A stretch of 64,000 bases of DNA from Saccharum officinarum (Eukaryota; Streptophyta; Magnoliopsida; Poales; Poaceae): positions 37,865,335 through 37,929,334 of the forward strand of contig CM036191.1 of NCBI GenBank assembly GCA_020631735.1. The letters run 5' to 3'. Positions within the stretch are counted from its first letter, which is position 1. Each line of letters opens with the position of its first letter. Of this stretch, positions 56,358-64,000 are shown piece after piece. The notes beneath the pieces are model-generated. The model saw only the letters and a program-made list of their open reading frames with translations, was not told where the DNA came from and searched no databases. A program made the position numbers and the translations under genes.

Positions 56358-58829
56358 TGTTAGATATTATGGGCTTGACCCATTTATTTAATATCTTTAT
56401 TAAACTCTATGGTCCGTACATGTGCATTAATGGTTTTTATACCATATGGGAATTTAATCGAGAGGCGGCTCTACTTAAATACTTGATCATTGACTGGTCT
56501 ATTTGAGGCGTGGCATGGCGAGGCAGGCAGGCGACGAGCGAGCGGACAGGCAGGTGACGAGCGAGCGGACGGGCATTTATTTTGTCACTCAACCTCTCTT
56601 TGATGGAATTGATTGGAGGAGTTTCTGTTAACTCCCATGACGAATTGATTGGAGGAGTTTCTATTAACTCCTGTGACTTTTGGCTCTTCGTGTCTGTCTC
56701 TCCCGCCGCAAGGGGAGATGTGACTCCTCGGTGCCACCGGCTTCTCCTCTTATGGCCTCCGCCTATAAGACAAATCCTCCTCTCTCGGTTAAGGTTTTCT
56801 TAGCGAAGTACACCACTTTCCAGCAAGCGCAAGTTCTTCTCGCTCCACCTCCAGCGAGCACCAGAGATGGAAGAGTAGGCCTCCGGAACGCGTCTCCGTC
56901 GTGGGCTTCACCTGCTCGGGTGAAGACGGATGATTACGTTTTTGGGGAGTGTCGGTGGTGGCACGACTACTCGCTGGTGAACCTGTAGCGGCGCGTCTTC
57001 ACAGCATCCTTTTCTGCACTGCATCGAGCGGGACAACTACAGCAACAAAGCACCATCATGGCCTTTCCTGGTGCGAGCGGCTCCGCCGCAGGGTATAATC
57101 TCCTTCACCCTTTTCTGAGTTTCATTGTCGATATCATGATGTTCCTAGGCAATACTGCTTTCATATTCAGCATGCTCTGTTTGATTGATTTGGATGATTA
57201 TGCTATGTGTTTCTGGATCCTTTTAATTTTGTGAACATCATGATCTTGATATTTGAGAACACATCTTTTATATTTATGATCATATATGTGATGCTTCAAC
57301 TGTGTAAAACAATGTTTCACACGTGTTTCGATACTATAATTTGCCTTATCATCATATTAACAATTGTCATGAATTGTTTCTGTCTTTTTATTCATGAAGT
57401 CACTCTTATTTATATTGCATCATTTTTATGGATTAAAATAAATATGTGAATGCCTTATTTTTCAACATTCCAAAAACGTAATTTCAGGCCATTTTCATCT
57501 GTTGGCTTTGCGGGCATGCTAAAGCCCACGCCGTTTGAGGGCACTCACTACAAGAGGTGGCGTGAGAAAGCCCTTCTGTGGTTGTCGGCCATGCGCTGTG
57601 GTCATGTGCTCAATGAGCAGCCTGCTACTGTGAGATCTGAGGAGGATGAGCAGGCTTGGGGACATGCTGTGCAAGGCTGCACTATTGAGCATCATCAGTG
57701 ACTCTCTGGTTGATGCTTACATACCACTCCCGACTGGCAGAGCTGTGTGGGAGGCTCTTGAGGCCCGGTACGGTCTTTCCGACGCTGGTTCTGAGCTGTA
57801 CATCATGGAGCAGTTCCATGACTACAAGATGATTGATAACCGTCCTGTAGTCGAACAGGCTCATGAGATACAGGGACTGGTGAAGGAATTGGAGCTGTAC
57901 GGCTGTCCTCTTCCTGACAGGTTCGTGGCAGGGTGCATGATTGCTAAGCTGCCACCTTCCTGGACTGATTTTGCTACTACCTTGAAACACAAGAGACAGC
58001 AGTTTAGCATTGCTGAACTTGTTGGCACTCTTGATGTTGAGGACAAGGCAAGAGCAAAGGATGTCAAGGGAAAGAGAAAGGGCGGGAATGGTGAGGCGAC
58101 TACTAGTGCACATGTGGTGCAAAAGTTTCGTCCTAAGCCACAAAAGAAGAAGCCCTAGCAGGAGCTTAAGCAGAGACCCACTATCTCCTTCAAGAAAGGT
58201 AATAATAAGAAGATGGGATTAGACAAGGCAAAGATGAACTGCTTCACTTGTGGAAACACTGGGCACTTCTCTAGAGAGTGTCCTGAGGCTAAGTGGAAGC
58301 CCCCACCAAAGGCGAAGACAGTCAACACCATTGAGGCTGATGCAAATGCTTCTAGGTACGATAATTTATCTGCATTTACAGTTTGTTCCTCACCTGATTG
58401 GTGGGTTGATATAGGTGCGAATATACATGTGTGTGCTGATAAGTCCTTGTTTTCTTTTTACCAGATCGGGAGGAGTGCAGCCTTGCTGATGGGGAATGGC
58501 GCGCGTGCTGGTGTTCATGGTATTGGTATGGTGGATCTGAAGCTTACTTCGGGGAAGACTGTACAACTCAAGAACGTGCATCATGTCCCCTCAATAAGGA
58601 AAAATCTTATTAGTGGCTCTCTGCTATGTCGAGACAGTTTTAAACTTGTGTTTGAGTCGAATAAATGTGTTATGTCAAAGTATGGAACCTTTGTTGGAAA
58701 AGGCTATGAGAGCGGAGGCTTGTTCCGTTTGTCGTTGGTTGATACTTTACCTCTTGCAGTGAATAATGTCATTAATAACGTTAATGTTGAGATGAATGTT
58801 TGGCATTCTCGATTATGTCATGTTAATTT
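56358..58829 (+). pseudogene. truncated Copia element, unit 1 (LTR, gag, protease)
   Basis: The LTR starts TGTTAGATATTATGGGC at 56358. Gag begins at ATG 57058 (MAFPGASGSAA). A predicted intron (57093-57487, GT...TTTCAG) rejoins in frame to PFSSVGFAGMLKPTPFEG and HYKRWREKALLWL. A frame shift near 57660 follows, then LVDAYIPLPTGRAVWEALEA, a TAG at 58156-58158, and the zinc knuckle CFTCGNTGHFSREC. The protease block is WWVDIGANIHVC, with Ile where Ser/Thr normally follows the catalytic Asp. It ends in the GAG-pre-integrase motif WHSRLCHVNF at 58829. Integrase, RT, RNase H and the 3' LTR are missing. Confidence 0.85.
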
Positions 58830-59126
58830 TGAGCAACAGTGGGTACAGAGATATGGTTTTGGGGAGCTGATGGCTAAGAAATGGCAGGAGTTTAGGGGTT
58901 TAGTCTATCAACAAGTGGCATGGAGTGATTAGTGCCCTTAGGAAATTTCTAAAAGGCTAGAGTGGTAACCTTAGAGGGGAATTTCAGAGAAATAAGGAGG
59001 AGATCAGGATTCAGATTAGGGCTCTAGATGAGAATGAAAGTGAGAGTATGCTATCTGAGTGGCAATACCATGAAATATATAGACTAAGAGGAGTTGGAAG
59101 AGTTGATGGCAGAAGACGGGGGTTAT
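58830..59126 (+). pseudogene. LINE linker fragment, copy 2
   Basis: Same LINE segment as at 56061. It is joined on its left to the Copia GAG-pre-integrase sequence and cut on its right by the second Copia LTR at 59127. The Copia frame reads through into the LINE piece for about 34 codons (EQQWVQRYGFG to VAWSD) before a TAG at 58930-58932. Confidence 0.75.
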
Positions 59127-61598
59127 TGTTAGATATTATGGGCTTGACCCATTTATTTAATATCTTTATTAAACTCTATGGTTCGTACATGTGCATTAAT
59201 TGTTTTTATACCATATGGGAATTTAATCGAGAGGCGGCTCTACTTAAATACTTGATCATTGACTGGTCTATTTGAGGCGTGGCATGGCGAGGCAGGCAGG
59301 CGACGAGCGAGCGGACAGGCAGGTGACGAGCGAGCGGACGGGCATTTATTTTGTCACTCAACCTCTCTTTGATGGAATTGATTGGAGGAGTTTCTGTTAA
59401 CTCCCATGACGAATTGATTGGAGGAGTTTCTATTAACTCCTGTGACTTTTGTCTCTTCGTCTCTGTCTCTCCCGCCGCAAGGGGAGATGTGACTCCTCGG
59501 TGCCACCGGCTTCTCCTCTTATGGCCTCCGCCTATAAGACAAATCCTCCTCTCTCGGTTAAGGTTTTCTTAGCGAAGTACACCACTTTCCAGCAAGCGCA
59601 AGTTCTTCTCGCTCCACCTCCAGCGAGCACCAGAGATGGAAGAGTAGGCCTCCGGAACGCGTCTCCGTCGTGGGCTTCACCTGCTCGGGTGAAGACGGAT
59701 GATTACGTTTTTGGGGAGTGTCGGTGGTGGCACGACTACTCGCTGGTGAACCTGTAGCGGCGCGTCTTCACAGCATCCTTTTCTGCACTGCATCGAGCGG
59801 GACAACTACAGCAACAAAGCACCACCATGGCCTTTCCTGGTGCGAGCGGCTCCGCCGCAGGGTATAATCTCCTTCACCCTTTTCTGAGTTTCATTGTCGA
59901 TATCATGATGTTCCTAGGCAATACTGCTTTCATATTCCGCATGCTCTGTTTGATTGATTTGGATGATTATGCTATGTGTTTCTGGATCCTTTTAATTTTG
60001 TGAACATCATGATCTTGATATTTGAGAACACATCTTTTATATTTATGATCATATATGTGATGCTTCAACTGTGTAAAACAATGTTTCACACGTGTTTCGA
60101 TACTATAATTTGCCTTATCATCATATTAACAATTGTCATGAATTGTTTCTGTCTTTTTATTCATGAAGTCACTCTTATTTATATTGCGTCATTTTTATGG
60201 ATTAAAATAAATATGTGAATGCCTTATTTTTCAACATTCCAAAAACGTAATTTCAGGCCATTTTCATCTGTTGGCTTTGCGGGCATGCTAAAGCCCACGC
60301 CGTTTGAGGGCACTCACTACAAGAGGTGGCGTGAGAAAGCCCTTCTGTGGTTGTCGGCCATGCGCTGTGGTCATGTGCTCAATGAGCAGCCTGCTACTGT
60401 GAGATCTGAGGAGGATGAGCAGGCTTGGGGACATGCTGTGCAAGGCTGCACTATTGAGCATCATCAGTGACTCTCTGGTTGATGCTTACATACCACTCCC
60501 GACTGGCAGAGCTGTGTGGGAGGCTCTTGAGGCCCGGTACGGTCTTTCCGACGCTGGTTCTGAGCTGTACATCATGGAGCAGTTCCATGACTACAAGATG
60601 ATTGATAACCGTCCTGTAGTCGAACAGGCTCATGAGATACAGGGACTGGTGAAGGAATTGGAGCTGTACGGCTGTCCTCTTCCTGACAGGTTCGTGGCAG
60701 GGTGCATGATTGCTAAGCTGCCACCTTCCTGGACTGATTTTGCTACTACCTTGAAACACAAGAGACAGCAGTTTAGCATTGCTGAACTTGTTGGCACTCT
60801 TGATGTTGAGGACAAGGCAAGAGCAAAGGATGTCAAGGGAAAGAGAAAGGGCGGGAATGGTGAGGCGACTACTAGTGCACATGTGGTGCAAAAGTTTCGT
60901 CCTAAGCCACAAAAGAAGAAGCCCCAGCAGGAGCTTAAGCAGAGACCCACTATCTCCTTCAAGAAAGGTAATAATAAGAAGATGGGATTAGACAAGGCAA
61001 AGATGAACTGCTTCACTTGTGGAAACACTGGGCACTTCTCTAGAGAGTGTCCTGAGGCTAAGTGGAAGCCCCCACCAAAGGCGAAGACAGTCAACACCAT
61101 TGAGGCTGATGCAAATGCTTCTAGGTACGATAATTTATCTGCATTTACAGTTTGTTCCTCACCTGATTGGTGGGTTGATATAGGTGCGAATATACATGTG
61201 TGTGCTGATAAGTCCTTGTTTTCTTTTTACCAGATCGGGAGGAGTGCAGCCTTGCTGATGGGGAATGGCGCGCGTGCTGGTGTTCATGGTATTGGTATGG
61301 TGGATCTGAAGCTTACTTCGGGGAAGACTGTACAACTCAAGAACGTGCATCATGTCCCCTCAATAAGGAAAAATCTTATTAGTGGCTCTCTGCTATGTCG
61401 AGACAGTTTTAAACTTGTGTTTGAGTCGAATAAATGTGTTCTGTCAAAGTATGGAACCTTTGTTGGAAAAGGCTATGAGAGCGGAGGCTTGTTCCGTTTG
61501 TCGTTGGTTGATACTTTACCTCTTGCAGTGAATAATGTCATTAATAACGTTAATGTTGAGATGAATGTTTGGCATTCTCGATTATGTCATGTTAATTT
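59127..61598 (+). pseudogene. truncated Copia element, unit 2 (LTR, gag, protease)
   Basis: This is the second copy of the unit-1 Copia piece. Its position 60925-60927 is CAG where unit 1 has TAG, so a single frame of 428 codons runs from 60415 through gag, zinc knuckle, protease and GAG-pre-integrase into the LINE piece (stop at 61701). It shares the gag frame shift (near 60430), the predicted intron (59862-60256) and the WWVDIGANIHVC protease change with unit 1. These lesions therefore predate the duplication. Confidence 0.85.
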
Positions 61599-63999
61599 TG
61601 AGCAACAGTGGGTACAGAGATATGGTTTTGGGGAGCTGATGGCTAAGAAATGGCAGGAGTTTAGGGGTTTAGTCTATCAACAAGTGGCATGGAGTGATTA
61701 GTGCCCTTAGGAAATTTCTAAAAGGCTAGAGTGGTAACCTTAGAGGGGAATTTCAGAGAAATAAGGAGGAGATCAGGATTCAGATTAGGGCTCTAGATGA
61801 GAATGAAAGTGAGAGTATGCTATCTGAGTGGCAATACCATGAAATATATAGACTAAGAGGAGTTAGAAGAGTTGATGGCAGAAGACGGGGTTATTGGCGA
61901 CAAAGGGGGAGCAAAAAGTGGGTTTTATAGGGAGATGCCAACACTGCTTCTTCCATCTTGTGGCAAATGAGAGAAGAAGGAAGAAAATGATCTTACACAT
62001 GGAAGAAGGAGGAAGAAATATAGGTGATCCTAAAGAAATCCAAGAAACTATCTATAAATTCTATAAGAACTTATTTGGGAAGCAGCCTGTTAGGAAAGTT
62101 TTTTTGGCTGAAGGTATTTCGGGTGAAACAGATAGACTATCTAGGGAGGGTAACTTCTTTTTGACAAGGCCGTTTAATGAAGAGGAGGTTCAGAAAGTCA
62201 TTGCAGATCTTAAAGCAAGCTCAGCCCCTAGGCCAGATGGGTTTAGCTATAATTTTTGTAAATCCTGCTAGAATATGATCAGAGGGAGTTCATGAATATG
62301 GTATATGATTTTAATAGAGGGGAGCTAGATATTGCTAACTATGGGGCTATAACTATTATTCCTAAAGTGAAAGAGGCTTTCAATGTGAGACAGTTTAGAC
62401 CCATTTGCCTTTTAAATGTGAGTTTCAAGATTTTCACAAACCTACTATGAACAGGCTCTCTAGGTAGCTAAGAAACTGGTGGACAAAGGGCAGACTTCCT
62501 TTATTAAGGGAAGATAAATTCTTGATGGGGTGGTTATCTTGCATGACTGGATTATGGATACAGTGAAGATATATTTTCTAGAGGAGGTTTTACAGTGGAA
62601 ATGCTTTTAGGAGAAGCTGTCTAACTGGATTATGGATACATAGAGAGGTAAGGTATCTATCAATATCAATGGAGAAAATGGTCCTTATTTCAAACCCATA
62701 GGGGCTTAAGGCAAGGAGATCCACTATCTCCATTATTGATCAACTTGGTAGGGGTTGTTTTGGCCCATATGCTGAATCCAGCAACGAGGAAAGGTCATAT
62801 TAGGGGTTTGATTCCTAATCTGGTACACGGGGGTATAACCTAATTACAGTATGTAGATGACACCATTATATTAATGGAGGGGGATGATAAGACAATTAGG
62901 GATGTTAAATTCATCTTGTACTATTTTGAATGGATGTCTAGGTTAAAGATAAATTACCACAAATCAGAAGTTTTTACAGTTGGGATGTCTGATGGGGAGA
63001 TGAATAGGATTGAAAATATGCTCAATTGTAAGATTAGAAGTTTCCCTTTTTTCTATTTGGGAATCCATGTTTCTGATTCTCACCTGGTTTAATGCTTGGA
63101 GTGCCTGAGAAGCTAAGAAAGAGGTTGCAGCCATGGAAGGGGAAAAACATAACTTCAGGAGGAAGACTCCTATTGACAAACACTTCCTTGAGTAGCCTCC
63201 CAATAGGGCTAAATTCTTTTGGCAAGGGCACCATAGAATTTTAAATATCACATGGTCAAGTAGGGGAATTTATGTATTCCCAAAGACTTTGGTGGATTAG
63301 GGATTATTGACACTAGAGTGATGAATGAGGTTGATTGGTAAATGGAGGTGGAGGATATTGAGGACTGATAAAGATAATGTGTGTATTAACCTATTGAGGA
63401 AGAAATATCTAAGTAGACATCACTTCCTTCAAGCTTCCCCTGATGCTAGATCTCAATTTTTGAAGGGGTTTTAAAGATTAGAAATATCCTAAAGTGGGGG
63501 TGCTAGGTGAATGTCAATAGTGGTTAAAGAACTAGGTTCTGGGAAGAGATATGGGTAGGTCAGATTCCTTTGAAATTGGAGTTTCCTTGTCTGTATATAT
63601 AAGATTTGTAATTTTGTATGGATAGAAATTGTTTGGTGGTAGATTATTGGGAGGGATGGGTGGAAGGTGGAGTTTAGAAGACCTTAAGGGCCTGCACACA
63701 TGATAGAACAGGAGAGACTGGTAGATTTGTTAGAGGAATATAGAGTGAATGATGAATATAGCTTTTACTAGATTTTGGATAAATCTAGAACTTATACCAC
63801 AAGATCCATGTATAGGCATCTATCCTTAGGGGAATTAATAACAAGAGTATGATTAAGATGTGGAAGAGTAAACTACCACAAAAATTGAAAGTTTTTATGT
63901 GGTTGGTCTTTCAGGACACGCTACAAAGAGGGGTCAATCTTAAAAAGAGGAGATGGAAGGGGATGAAAAATGCTACTTATGTAGGGTGGTAGAAACGAT
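61599..63999 (+). pseudogene. LINE (L1-type) linker, RT and zf-RVT region
   Basis: The LINE linker (61599-61894) here is not interrupted. It continues GYWRQRGSKKW and then QETIYKFYKNLFGKQP and VIADLKASSAPRPDGFSYNF (RT domain start, 62200). RT continues in several frames with FRPICLLNVSFKIF near 62400, LRQGDPLSPLL near 62720 and LQYVDDTIILMEGD near 62850, where plant LINEs usually have YADD. MSRLKINYHKSEVF and PFFYLGIHVSD follow. Near 63850-63940 the zf-RVT-like KMWKSKLPQKLKVFMWLVFQ is visible. Stops and frameshifts are frequent. It continues past the window; the endonuclease is absent. Confidence 0.82.
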
Positions 64000-64000
64000 G

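Larger units (their letters stand above)
56061..61598 (+). repeat. tandem duplication, two exact-length 2769-bp LINE/Copia units
   Basis: The word TGAGCAACAGTGGGTACAGA lies at 56061, 58830 and 61599, giving two intervals of exactly 2769 bases. Unit 1 is 56061-58829 and unit 2 is 58830-61598; a partial third copy covers 61599-61894. Each unit is a 297-bp LINE piece followed by a 2472-bp truncated Copia element. By eye I find about a dozen substitutions between units 1 and 2 (near 56124, 56190, 56413, 56434, 56689, 57057, 57172, 57426, 58156 and 58673, among others), i.e. over 99.5 percent identity and no net length change. Confidence 0.95.

Noticed and set aside
57682..58143. 153-codon minus-strand frame (and its copy at 60451-60912)
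   Set aside because: Shadow of Copia gag; the plus frame has the gag_2 and zinc-knuckle motifs.

Overview
The window looks like repeat-dense intergenic and pericentromeric-type DNA from a grass, probably Andropogoneae (sugarcane, Miscanthus or sorghum relatives). The basis is the mix of Ty3/Gypsy Tat-type elements with antisense genes, chromovirus-type and Ty1/Copia elements, a Tourist-like MITE, and two GC-rich host genes from families large in grasses (an NFD4/nodulin-like MFS transporter and a DUF4220/DUF594 protein). The species is an inference. Two 100-base N runs mark assembly gaps. I saw no prokaryotic features, CRISPR array or tRNA/rRNA gene.

Layout: 1-2901 is the 3' end of a Tat-like Gypsy element (tandem repeats, then an LTR). 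2902-4025 holds a FAR1-like fragment and a chromovirus-type LTR piece. 4061-10690 holds minus-strand Copia debris: a gag with its LTR, then a separate degenerate pol. 10691-12553 is old non-coding repeat DNA. 12654-23007 is a plus-strand Tat element with a large internal pol deletion, a five-exon antisense gene, a ~500-bp tandem array and a 3' LTR; its 5' end is lost in the first gap. 23008-28567 is mostly unrecognised, with one well-bounded Tourist-like MITE. 28568-38285 is a second Tat element, on the minus strand, with its own antisense gene. It is cut at 38286 by an Athila-type LTR, and the Athila-type gag is itself cut at 40375 by another LTR.

41645-49853 (with a C-terminal tail beyond it) is a host MFS transporter pseudogene split by a complete 6.5-kb Copia element flanked by a perfect 5-bp target duplication. 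53051-55428 is a frameshifted DUF4220/DUF594 gene. 56061-63999 is a LINE carrying a tandem duplication of exactly 2769 bp. Each unit is a LINE piece joined to a truncated Copia element (LTR, gag with a predicted intron, protease). The third, partial LINE copy shows the empty Copia target site and runs on into the LINE reverse transcriptase.

No intact host gene is seen. The most interesting structures are the 2769-bp LINE/Copia composite duplication, the two Tat antisense genes with their own TATA boxes, and the tandem arrays that lie just inside the 3' LTR of all three Tat elements.
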